This document shows positions 33,661-45,500 of a DNA stretch of 64,000 nucleotides, in pieces (position 1 is the first letter of the stretch; each line of letters begins with the position of its first letter). Made by a program: the position numbers and the translations under genes. This DNA comes from Diadema setosum (lineage: Eukaryota; Echinodermata; Echinoidea; Diadematoida; Diadematidae): assembly GCA_033980235.1 (NCBI GenBank), contig CM067068.1, positions 31,901,046 through 31,965,045 on the forward strand. Direction: 5' to 3'. The notes beneath the pieces were generated by a model. It was not told where the DNA came from. It saw only the letters and a list, made by a program, of their open reading frames with translations, and made no database searches.

Positions 33661-34429
33661 AATATCAGTATCCATTGATGGAAGTTTATTCCTGTAAAAA
33701 ACAACAACAACAAACAAACAAAACAAAAACCAATGAAACCAAAACTGTCATGGCAGACACGATCGATCTACTGAGCGATGGAGTGAGCTACTCCGTGTTT
33801 CAATTAGGCAATCACTGTACATTGAACTTCACTGTTTCAAAATTCTTCTGATTTCTTATGTATAGTATAGCAATTGATTTTATTGATTTTCTTGTGGCAA
33901 TGATATACTGTGTCAGATGTACGCTCGTGCTTTCGGAAAATTTCGTTCTATAGTTGAGGGTTTCTCTCTTTTGTATAAATATCGGAGAGGGGCATATAAT
34001 ACGTAAGCTTGTGTACATAAAGATTCCATGCTGGACGGATAAACTTTTGTTGCCTGCATGACTGAATTGAATTAAATTCATTAAGTTTTATAGAAAAAAA
34101 AAAGAAATCTCAATCGTAATAGAAGACACAAAAGCGAATACAATATGTATCACAAAGGAAAAAATCTGTAAAATTAGGCCTATATAGGTTCACATGAAAA
34201 GAAAACCTAGCCAACATTCGTACGGCAGTTATTTTGTATTTCATTTTTTTTTAATTTTACAAAACTTTGTCATAAATACAACCTGTCACTTTTGATTGTT
34301 GATATCGGTTTATCATAGAATCGATCTCGATGGTAGGAAAAAATATCTGATGTCTGAACTAGAATAATACAAGTCCAGTCAAGACGAGTCCCTCAATAAA
34401 ACGGGTAACGCCTTTATAAAAGAGGAAAT

Positions 34430-34985
34430 TCATCCCCAAAATGAATAAACTTCAAAACGAGAGAAAATATTCCCTATAATGAACAGAACGTACGAAAATC
34501 ACAAAAATCGGAAAGAAAAAGAAGAAGATATGACATTTTGTAATTTCACATTTTTTCGGAAGACATTTCGTGACCAGTCCTTATGAATATTCAAATCAGC
34601 AAGTTGACAATGTCATGCTCTCACAATTTCTTATTCTCTTCATATACAGAAATAATAAAAATCTCATATTTCAGCTGCGTATACTGTATAAAAATTGTCT
34701 TAACCAGCCAAATAAAAATGGGAACATGCTTTTACTTGTACTAGCTAAAATGATAATTTTTCCGAATCAATATATGACGTACATGAAAAATTGTGAGGGT
34801 AAAGTGACATCATCAACTCACTCATTTGAATATTCATATGGACTGGTCAAGAAATGTTTTCCCCAAAAATGTGAAATTTCAAATGTCATATCTTGCTTAT
34901 TACTTTTTCACTTTTGTATTATTCTGTAAGGAATATTTTTTTTTCTCTTACTTTTGAAGTTTATTTTTGAGACGGATTTCTTCTT
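34430..34985. repeat. Long inverted-repeat MITE
   Basis: Arms of about 160 bp: ATGAATATTCAAAT, GACCAGTCC and ATATGACATTT on the left are mirrored on the right by ATTTGAATATTCAT, GGACTGGTC and AAATGTCATAT, continuing outwards to AAACTTCAAAA / TTTTGAAGTTT. The unpaired centre is about 190 bp. Intergenic between CHT and the acyl-CoA synthetase gene. Confidence 0.7.
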
Positions 34986-35216
34986 AAAGCGGTCACTCAT
35001 GGAGGAATGAAAGTTATTTGTGTGTTCTTCAGTGGCTAAACAGGTCGATACGAGATTTCCAGCGTTGCCAATATGGGCTATACAGACGTTACAAATCCAG
35101 AGCTGTCTTATATACAGCCCAGGTACAATGCCTGCAAGACGCCTTTTTTTTTTTCTTCCAATCGCATCTCTCTCTCTCCAGTTTATATCTCAGTTGTAAA
35201 TCAGAATAGATAGATG

Positions 35217-35365
35217 CAGGGGCAGATCCAGGAATTCTATAAAGGGGAGGCGCCTTTACAAAATTAAATGGGGGCGCACGCATCCCCCCCCCCCCATTTT
35301 TTAATTTTTATTTCTTTTTTTTTTTGACCAAAAATAAAGAGCGCCCTCCTGTGGATCCGCCACTG
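35217..35365. repeat. hAT-like MITE
   Basis: Ends CAGGGGCAGATCCAGGA and GGATCCGCCACTG resemble the CAGTGGCGGATCC termini of hAT non-autonomous elements. A C-run and a T-run lie inside. No clean target duplication was found. Confidence 0.5.
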
Positions 35366-37562
35366 CTATGAAAACAAGATTACATGTCTTGCCACGTAAA
35401 GCTCATTGATCAGTGTGATCGGAAATGCCCCCTACAAAAGACAGTTTTATCATTATGATATGTGATGCAAAAATGAATATAAACGAAATTATGATAGCAA
35501 ATAATTATATGGAATACTGTTCATTATTTGTGTGTCAGTTTCTTGTAAGATATTCGAGTTATTTTGATTGAAATATAATGCAATGATTCCTAAGCGTGTA
35601 TAGCTTCTTCAATCAAAATGCAAGTAAGAATTTCAACGAAAAAAAAAGTTAAACAACCGGTAGTGGTTAATATGATGAGAACTAATAGCAGCTCTTGCTA
35701 TGATGACAAGTTTCACGAAAATACAACAGTCATACTTCCTGATTGTTTGCATTCCCTGAAAAAAAAATGCTATCGTGATTTTTTTTTTTTTTTTTGATAT
35801 GCACATTTAATGAGACCCAGGTGGCTAAGTGAAAGAGTTTGTGCCCTCCCTCGATGAGGAGCCCTGTCTTCAAAAACATGCCGACTCCAAATAGTTAATG
35901 CAGTCTTTCAGCCATATTTGCGGCCATCTTGAATACATGTATGTCAAAACCCTTAGGGATGCAAATGCTGCATCGTCCAGGTTTGGATTCAGCATCCTTG
36001 AAACAGGGTGAAAGAGCATTGAGCGAACCGTCAAAGGTGTTTGGTTCTATCTAAGCTGGCTCCCAGAATATACGAATTTAAAACATATAAAGCATATAAA
36101 AAAAGCAGAATATAAGCACCTGCTATATATGCATGCTTATGCTAACCTGGTGCTTTGTCCGTCATTTTGTAAAGGGCTTATCAACATAAGCTAAGAGGAG
36201 AAAGAGCAGATGTAAGATTTTTATTTTTTATTTTTTATTTTTTTTAAGGGGGAGGGGGCTGGAGGGAAAGTATTGAAAAAAGGACGACTTGTGGGCATGG
36301 TTTGTATCCTTTTAATATCGATTTTTGTATTTCCAAAGTATGCCAAGAGTATGCCCATTGGACATAAAAAGGACTCATAATGCATTGTGCTGAATAGTTT
36401 TCAACATGTAGCATTTCAACCAAGGGTTCCCCCCCCCCCCCATTAATCTAAGTTGATTGAGAGAAAAGTACGTGTATCATATGGATAAACATGTCGAGAT
36501 AATCCTACTGGGCAGGACCAGCAGAAGCACTTTGGACCCCTTCCCCCATTTTTTTTTTTTTAAATCCTGGAAGTGGCACGAGAAGAATGAATGTCAGCTA
36601 TATAAAGAAACCCAGAAGTGGCGCAGAGGTTGTGCTGAAGGCCTTTTGCTTTTTTTTATATTTCATTTGTTACCTGAAGACACAGTATTATGTAACATTA
36701 CTACGCTATTCAACGATATTACAACCATACTACAACCCATCGTTTGTATTATGCCTTACCTTGTTTTATAAGCAATGTTCACTGAGTTACGATATAACAG
36801 AGTATTTCATTTTTTAAACCCGGACATCCCGAAATTATAAATATATAAATAATAATAATTATAAATGTATGAATTCATTCCACAGATAGGTCGAAGCAAA
36901 ATGTGGTGTATTTGGTTATTCTCTAACATAATTTTACTATTGGAATAAGTATAAGTCGTCAAGATACGTTTCGGGCCCCGGAACCTGATAAAAAAACCAA
37001 ACCAAAACAAAACTGATAGAAAAAAAATCACAACTAAACCCATGATTTTTCAAAGGTTCGGTCAGGAGGGGATTAACAATTGACCCTTGCCCCCCCCCCC
37101 CGTCCCGCAATCCCTGTTTTGTACAGATATCTTCACAAACACACACACACACCCGACACACACACATGCACGAAGCGAGACAAACAATAATAATGCATAT
37201 GATTATTCATTTTTGTCCGATTTAACCAAATTCAAGTTGGCATGCAAAACGATAGAGAAGTGGTTATGCAAATGTTAAAAAAAAAAAGAAACCAGATGCC
37301 AGAATAATATACCCAGTCTTATGAATACCACGTGTGTAAATTAAACATTATATCCCAAGTGTATAGGAAATCTTTTCATGGGATTTCGCCCGAAATGCGA
37401 CCACGGTAAAGAAAGTCAGATTTTTAAAAAAAAAAATCAAATGCGTCTCAAAGTCGACAATCAGAAGAGATCAAATTGTAAATGGAGCCATCAATTTAAT
37501 GATCACCAGTAATCATTGGCAATATCATAATAATTCGTCATAGTTCCAAATTCGGATTCGTA
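35366..37562. other. Gene-free intergenic DNA
   Basis: AT-rich, with mononucleotide tracts (poly-T about 35780, poly-C about 36430) and a short CA run near 37140. No splice-flanked open frame or RNA gene was recognised on either strand. Confidence 0.4.
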
Positions 37563-38130
37563 TTAAAGGACAAGTTCACCTTCATAAACATAAGGATTGA
37601 GAGAATGTAGCAATATTAGTAGAACACATCATTGAAAGTTTGAGGGAAAATCAGACAATCCGTTCAAAAATTATGAATTTTTGAAGTTTTTGTGCAGTCA
37701 CCGTTGGATGAGAAGACTACTGCAGCGTATGATGTCACATGAGTACAACAATATAAGGAAACTGTCAAGAGAATTTCACAAAATTTCATCTTTTGAAAAA
37801 AGTACACATTCCCTTGACTCCTTACTGACATATGTTATGGGTAATGTTATTCCCCCTGCCTTTATAAAGAGGCAAGTCAGGTGCTCTTTTATTATGTGAA
37901 AAAAAATGAAAATATGTTGAATTTTCTTTACATTTTCTTTATACTGTTGTACGCATATGACATCACAAGCTGCAGTAGTCTCCTCATCCAGCAGCTCCAA
38001 CACAAAAATTTTAAAAATGCGTAACTTTTGCATCAATTGTCTAATTTTCCTCAAACTTTCACTGATGTGTTCTACTAATATTTCTGCATTCTCTCAATCC
38101 TTATGTTTATGAAGGTGAACTTGTATTTAA
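37563..38130. repeat. TTAAAGGACAAGTTCACC MITE, second full copy
   Basis: Left end TTAAAGGACAAGTTCACC; right end GGTGAACTTGTATTTAA with slight decay. It is closely similar along its length to 15768-16342, so the two copies are related by transposition rather than local duplication. Confidence 0.78.
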
Positions 38131-38159
38131 TTACAACCGAATGCCAATATACTAGTACT

Positions 38160-38520
38160 CAGGGCCGGCGGAGCGTTTTCAAAAGTGGGGGGGGGGGGGG
38201 GGGGGGCACTTCCGGGTTTCATGAGCTAACAAGCAAAAGAAAAAAAAAAAGGTCCTCAGCTCGTCTCTCCCTATCCATTTCCGGGTTTCTTCAGCTGACA
38301 AGCAAAAAAAGATCTCTTTTATCTATTTAGTTTAGTTTAGTGCCACCTACGTACTTCCGGGGTTAAAAAAGTGGGGGGGGGGGGGGGGGGGGCCAAAGCA
38401 CTGCGTGCGCTCTATACTCTTCGGCCCAAAGTGATGACACCTTTCCCAGTTTTGTATGGTGCACAAGAAGTGGGGGAGGGGCCGAGTCCCTCCCCCCCCC
38501 CCTTCCCGGTTCCGCTGGCC
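38160..38520. repeat. GGCCGGCGGA-ended repeat with long G-runs
   Basis: Ends CAGGGCCGGCGGAGCG and CCGGTTCCGCTGGCC are imperfect inverted repeats. The interior holds two long G-runs (about 38188-38206 and 38371-38392) and a duplicated CTTCCGGGTTTC / TTTCCGGGTTTC block. Non-coding. Confidence 0.55.
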
Positions 38521-38587
38521 ATGATACTTTAGTTTTATGTTTTGGAATTGAGTACGAAATACAGTGTTAGAGTGGGGATCCCGGTGG

Positions 38588-38852
38588 CGGTTTTTTTTTT
38601 TTAAGACGGCACAGATTGGGGCATGGCGCGTGTTAAACCTATGGGAAAAACGTTGGGTTAGGGTTTTTGGTTATGGTTATGGTTAGGGTTAGGGTTAGGG
38701 TTGGGGTTAGGGTTAGGGTCAGGGTTAGCGGTTAGGGTTAGGGTTTGATGGTTAGGGTTAGGATTAGGATTAGGGTTAGGTTTAGGGATAGGGTCCCCGA
38801 TAGATTTTTAGTTTCCCCAATCTGTGCCAGTGCCGTCTAAAAAAAAACACGC
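38588..38852. mobile_element. Inverted-repeat insertion containing telomere-like TTAGGG repeats
   Basis: Left arm with a T-run, AGACGGCAC and AGATTGGGG is mirrored on the right by CCCCAATCT, GTGCCGTCT and an A-run. Both sides are bounded by the 10-bp direct repeat ATCCCGGTGG (38578-38587 and 38853-38862), suggesting a target-site duplication. Between the arms, about 38655-38794 is a degenerate TTAGGG array. No coding sequence. Confidence 0.65.
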
Positions 38853-39425
38853 ATCCCGGTGGGGAGGGGCACATAATCCAAGGAACTGACGTTTCCTTGG
38901 ACACGCCCCTTTTATTAACCCCAGGTGCGTAAAAATTTGGACACGTTTTCATGCCTGTATGGTATACAAACATTGAGCAAAGCCACTAGACTGTATTAAA
39001 GCCCGGGTAAGCCCCATGGTATAAGCTAGATGTTAATAGAATCTCTTTTGGAATAAAGCACTGTACGTAGCAATAATCGCAGGGAAGAAACTCTGTCGAG
39101 TTGTATTTGTACAGCACGTTGGGCTGCGCAGAATTGAAGCAGGTAGCCCTATCGTCTTACCGTGTGTTACTACAGTGCAGGTACACGACTACTAATGCCA
39201 AGGGTATCGACTTTGTAGACGGATGTATTGTAGGATGTGTTCATAGAACTTCCGAAGTTTGGAATATAATGTTGTAATGCTGTCTGTCCTAGCCACTCAA
39301 ACAAGGAACGCGAATAACGGTAGCCGTCCAGGTGACATGTGTTTGTGAAGCGGTTCATTCTTTGCCCTATTTGAGTTTTCTTCAAGGATTAGCAAGCAAC
39401 TGGCACCGAAAAACCAGCAACAGAA

Positions 39426-39562
39426 ATGATCAGATTTCGAACAATCGCACAAGAAGGACGGTGCCTTGCAGCGGTACGCTCCACGTACCCAGCGGTTCGC
39501 TCCTCGCTCCGAGCTAGTGGGATCGCCGCTGCAAACCGCTACCGGTACCTCGCGACAACCAG
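39426..39562 (+). CDS. ACSF2: ACSF2 exon 1 (mitochondrial presequence)
   Basis: ATG at 39426. It encodes [20 protein letters not shown] and continues Arg/Ser/Ala-rich to RYLATTR, the composition of an amphipathic matrix-targeting presequence. Donor CCAG|GTACTT after 39562, two bases into a codon. Assignment to this gene rests on phase fit and position; the 2.2-kb intron 1 follows. Confidence 0.7.
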
Positions 39563-42500
39563 GTACTTATATACAGTAACGTGTAACTTGACTCTTGAGC
39601 AATGTTGTCTCGGTGACTTGCTGACTGGTAAGCCGCTATATAATAAGCTTTAAAAGATTCTTTGGCAGATATTTCTTTTTCGTCGTTGCAATATGCAAAG
39701 CACGGGAATGAAATACAGTGTATCCACTTTTCAATGTCAATGACAAATGTGGCCCCCAAACAAAGAAAGTCACTAGGTCTAGACTCTGCTCTGTTGTCCA
39801 CCCCCGCCATGAAAAAGACTTGTTGTAAATAAAATTACATGGGGCCGGGGGGGGGGGGGGGAATCTACCATTACTCCTTTGTTCTAAATATTATGCCCCA
39901 AAGTAGCTCCTACCAAGGAGCTACTACAGACTGTAGTAGCTCCTTGCTCCTACTAAAATTTCACTTTTCTCAGCAGAAGGATCATTCTCAAACTATGACT
40001 CGGTATGAGTGTTTAGACTGTTACTGTTTAAATACACTGGGACATGCACAGTTTTCAATAGCATGCAGCTACAAAAGTAGGAATTTGATGAAATTTCTTG
40101 TGTACAATTGGATCAAAGTTGCACAAGATGTTGAAATTAGCATTTTCTAAAGATCAATATTAGACGTACCCTAGTTGATATTTTCTCTTTTATTGTGCTT
40201 GCCTATTTGTAAATACATTCTGCAGAACAGTTCTTAGCTCCGTCGTAGGTGATTGCATGTGCAAGATACGCACTTTGACTACCTAGGAGTTTACAAAAGT
40301 AGTTGAAACAGTGTGACATGTATTCTTTGAGTGATATCAATTTTGGATTTTTTTGATAACATTGTGTCCCACTTCAGTACCTTCTAGCAACTCCTTCTGT
40401 CAGCATGATGTATTTCGTATTCTTTTTTTTTTTCTAGCACTTTGGGCTGTCTGATATTCAAACTTCCACAAATTAAATCTTACAATCACAGATTATAAGC
40501 CTACAGTCTTGAAATTTAAGCAGCTATTGCTTAGGCTACAGAGTGAATGTCTATTTCAAGTTTCATTAGAGGGAGATTGCATACAGTGTTGTTCTTGACA
40601 TTGGTTTAGGAATTTGAACTTTGCCTTTTATCTTAAGTGCTCCCCATGTGTAGATATTTCGCTACTACCAAGCAGCAGGAATGTTGTGAAAAGCCGTCTT
40701 TCCAAAACACTGTGACCCAGGTCAAGGAGTCATTAAACATCCTGCACTATTGGTGTCAGATGTAGATCACCTTAAAAACTGACATTGATGTAATGGTTTG
40801 TGCTGTGTGTGATCTAGAGCTAGTTTCATTCATATGCTCAATGCAAAAACTATACTTACCAGTGATTATTGTAATTCTTTGCACCAGTCCCATCCCTTGT
40901 GTACTGAAGGTTAATTCTGTAGGCCGGACAGAGCAAGGCCTGTGGCTTTATCATAAAGTTACCACCACCATTGATAGATTGACAAGCTTGAATGTATGCT
41001 TGTTGTAAGGGTACAATGGGGGGGGGGGGGGGGGGGGAATCTTGCTGCCATATTATTGCTCCAGATGAGTTCAGCCTGCCCCTCACAGAGGAATCTTGAT
41101 CAGCAGGGCTGCAAGAAAACAATTCATTTGGACATTTTCACAGCAAAAGGGGACTTTTAAGGGATGGTGGGTATTTGGAGTTTCCAATGTGCATTATCCC
41201 AATACAATAGATAGTCTTTTAGAACACTTTGATGAGAGATAACTTTGTCCCAGAATAGCTCCAAAGAATCAATTTATTAGAATTTTGGGCAAAGTGATAA
41301 TTTTTGGGGTAATGTATGTAATGCTGGATCGACATTTACTCTGTACTACCCATGAAGGTCAAATAATAAATGTTGATTGAAAATTTGTTGTTTTTGAAGT
41401 GAATGGACTAATATTGATAAGAAAAGATTGAACAGACTTAAAATTCAATTGAACACTTTAATACCACTTGTAGACTAAGTGAGGAACTCACGATAGCCAG
41501 TAAAAAATGTGACAGTTTTATATACATATCCATTTGTATCAGTTTGTAAGGTGTTTGCAGATTAGGGCCTATGTATTCATCTGTTCAGAATCTGTTATTT
41601 TTTTCACATACATGCAATACAAACCATGTTTTAATTTGACATTGGTGCAGATGAAAGTACTTCAGAAAATTGCTGGGAGGTTGTGTTAATTAAATGAAAG
41701 AAAATATGTTGGAAAAGACTACCATTTGGGTATTTTATTCTAACATGGGTCATGTTCCACTGTAAAGGTGACAGCATTTTTGACACTAAATATTTGTGCT
41801 CGTTTCCTAGTTCCTTGCAGAGTTTGAGCTACCGCCAGGCTGACCCGACTGCCCCACTCCTGGGGAAGACGATCGGACAATTGGTGGAGGAGACGGCAGA
41901 GAAGTTTCCGGACCGAGAATATCTGGTCTTCTGCAAAGATGGCGTCAGGAGAACCTTTTCCCAGTTTAAGGAGGAGGTGAGGCAAAGTTAAGAAGTGTAA
42001 CTCACAGAGACTCCTACTGCAAGCTCCTCTTTTTAAGACCTGGGGTACATCTACATGTAAAAAACCACAAATAGTTGACAAATATAAGTGTCGAAGCGTA
42101 CGCTCATTTGTAATGGTTAACTCTAGTTGAGATTCTTTGACTGTGTGTGTACTTACGCAGAGGTCGGTTATAATAAAGCTGTACACAATTCATTATATGG
42201 TGATTCTTGAAGTTATCCAAGCCTGGCTGGCCATCCTAGTCCATGATTTCCCATGATACTGGGTCTTTAAATTGGAGATTCTCCCACCTGAACCCACTAG
42301 ATCACAGCTCAGTGATAGATGATGACACCTTCTTTTGTTTTTACGATATTTACAGGAAAGTTGCTCCACACAGTTTAAGAAAAGGGAAGGGTTTTCAAAG
42401 AAACGACAATCCCAAATCCACAGGTAGCCTGGGGACCATAATTTGCACAAAAAAGTGTAACGATGATAGTTTTATTTGAAAAAAAAAATTGCACTTGTTA

Positions 42501-45500
42501 TACAAAAAAATACCAACATTTTGATTAGCAGAATTTAGGAGTTTGATATCATGTTATTTAAATGATAAAGGTACACTGTGTAGCACTTATAGTATCAGAA
42601 CAACTGTATACTTTTGTAAACACCCAATGGCAAACTTCAAATGCAGAAATTTGAAGAATTTGATGAATGAAATTTTGATGGCAGTGATATTGTGATAATC
42701 AGAGTGGATATGGCTTTATATCATGGAGTAATAGAAAATGTTGTGGCCAGTATGTGGCCCTGGGTCATATCATACTCATATTTACATTTTATGCCATATT
42801 ATAAAGTACTGATGTAATACTGTTAAAATGAATATCATAAATCCAGTTATGTTCATGCATAAAACATTGCAAATGATATATGTTCATGAGGGTTTGCGCT
42901 AAGAGGGTCTGGACATTACATAAATTTGCTTCAATAGTGACCGCTTCCCATTAAACCCACCCACAGGCTGACCGGCTAGCTGCGGGCCTGCTGGCCATCG
43001 GCATCGAAAAGGATGACCGGGTGGGCATCTGGGGCCCGAGCACCGTAGAATGGGTGTTGACTCAGTTTGCCACGGCCAGAATCGGCGCCATCTTGGTCAA
43101 CATCAACCCGGCTTACCGACCTGGGGAACTGGAGTATGCCATGAAGAAAGTGAGATCTCTATTTGCTGTTATAAAATAATGAGCAATGATCTGGCTTGAT
43201 CAAGCAGCATGACTACCTTTGGAAATTTTGCAGTATACAAGAGCTCATGATGCAAATATTTTACTTTGAATTAGAACCCCCTTCCATATTAAGTAACTGC
43301 CAGTTTTAAACCTGCTCTGTAATGGACAAAAATATGTTTTTGGAGTTGAACTGACTCAAATTTTTATTGGCATTACCTGGGAGGATAATCTTATTTCTAC
43401 CTACTGTCAAAATTAGATTTTTTAAAACAAAAGCAGTAGGGCCTATGGAGATAATAGCAATTTTTCTGGACCATGTTTTTTTTTTTTTTTTTTTTTTTTT
43501 TTTTGACAGTTGCTGCTTTCACTGGGAAATTATATTTTCTCTGATACTTCTGCACAGTACACCTGCGAGACCCTAATGTTTAAATTCTCTTCTCTCTGTT
43601 TCTCCTTTTTTTTTATTATTAATTAAACTGCACCATTATAAATTTTTCCTATTTCAATCATTTTTTGAATGGATTGTAATGGACCAATTTTGATACAAAA
43701 TGTATATGTATCATTTTAAAGTTTGTAGAAAGGTGGAAATTGATTTTTGCCTGCTGTTTGTAGTATTTGAGCTGGACTGTCACATATTTCTGCTTCATAA
43801 TTTCTTTCTTTTGTTTGATATAATAATGTATAAGGTTGGAGTGAAGAGCATTGTTTCAGCTCAGACCTTCAAGACTCAAAGGTACTACGACATGCTGGTC
43901 GAAATTTGCCCCGAGCTTTCTACCTCAACACCTGGGAACATTAAAAGTGAGAAGTAAGTAATAACGAGATCAAAGTCATGCATTAAAGGATGAGAAGGTG
44001 GATGTTTGACCTGATGATAAATGACTAATTGTTTTGTTGATATTTTCATTTATATAGTTTAAGCAATAAAGACTAGTATTTGTATTTGTACAAATTTACA
44101 GATCCTGCAAATTATACAGGCTTGTGTAGCTCTTGGAGTTTTAGTGAATGAAATGCAAAGCACAATGTGTTAAGAAAATTCAAGGAACACTAATCAAAGC
44201 TGGACACTTGACTATAGATATTTAAGGTATGAAATTATTGATTATGTATAGAAACATTGATGAGTCATTAAGGGTAGATTCAGGGAATATACAGGGATCA
44301 CAAGGGAATGAACTCCTTAATGCATGTCTTTTGTAGCACAGTGATGATTTTGCTCTGAATGCATGACACAAAAGAGAAGTGCTTCATCTTTACCAAGTTC
44401 CATGCTGTACCATCTATCCCTTGGACTGGACATTAAATGGAGGTCTAATGTGTGAGATAAGCCACGACTCATGCACATGTAAGATCCAACTTCATTCATT
44501 CATTGCGAATAGCAGGGTGCTAACCTGGTGAAGTTTCCCTCTGTAGACCTACCCACACACAAAAAAGGGTGAATGATGTCGACCTCTTGTGGTTCATTCC
44601 AGATGATTAAGAATAGTCAGCATATATATCAAGTGGCCGCACAGTGATTGTGCCATACGCCAGAATGAATGACCTCATCATCGTTATTGTCATCAGCATC
44701 TTTTTATTTTTTTAACATCATTATCATTCATCATTATCACTGACATTATATTCACTACTGGTATTAGTATTTCATACCTTAATAGGCTCTGTCATCATCT
44801 TGTTGTGTAATGATACACAAAGTTATCACTACCCCCTCTCATTCTATTGATGACTGGATATACACCACCAGTTCACCTCCACCAGTCAATGACCCCTACC
44901 AATGCTCTCCTCATCCAGTGAGTCATCGACCTTCATCATCCCTTGAGTACTTCTAGCCCCACCTAATTTACGACCAGGCTAAGCCAAACCTAAACATCCT
45001 GCCAGTTCCCCCATTGATTACTTAGAATTGTTGTTCATTCCAAATCCAAGAATACTACCTCCTTAATAAAACTAGTCCCGCCTTTGTTCCTATAACAACC
45101 AAAGTTTTGCCCAATTAAAACCCCTCTTTAACATGAAGACTCCACCCCCATTCACCCATTCATAGTGTGTCACAACAGTGTAACCAGTGACCAATGTGTA
45201 TTAATCCTCGTGACTGAATGTGAATTACAAGTTGTATAACATCCAGAAAAAGGGACTTGGATTCTGACGCTCTAAGAGAGAGGATCACTCTGAAACGCCT
45301 CTCAAATAAAGTGCACATGGAAACTCAAATGAACTGTGTCGCCACTCATTTTTACTGTGACGTGTACCTCTCAGAATTAATATCAACCGATCCCAAGTAG
45401 CAAAACATCCGCTACACAACATGGTGGAGAACCTGGCTTGATTTGAACAATTCAACACGTACAGCAGTTGTGACAGAACATTGACTGTTCACAATTGTTC

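Noticed and set aside
35810..36050. Possible second tRNA-derived SINE
   Set aside because: A TGGCTAAGTGA A-box-like motif and GGTTTGGATTC B-box-like motif exist but are about 155 bp apart, too far for a tRNA-type promoter, and no tail matched the other SINE.
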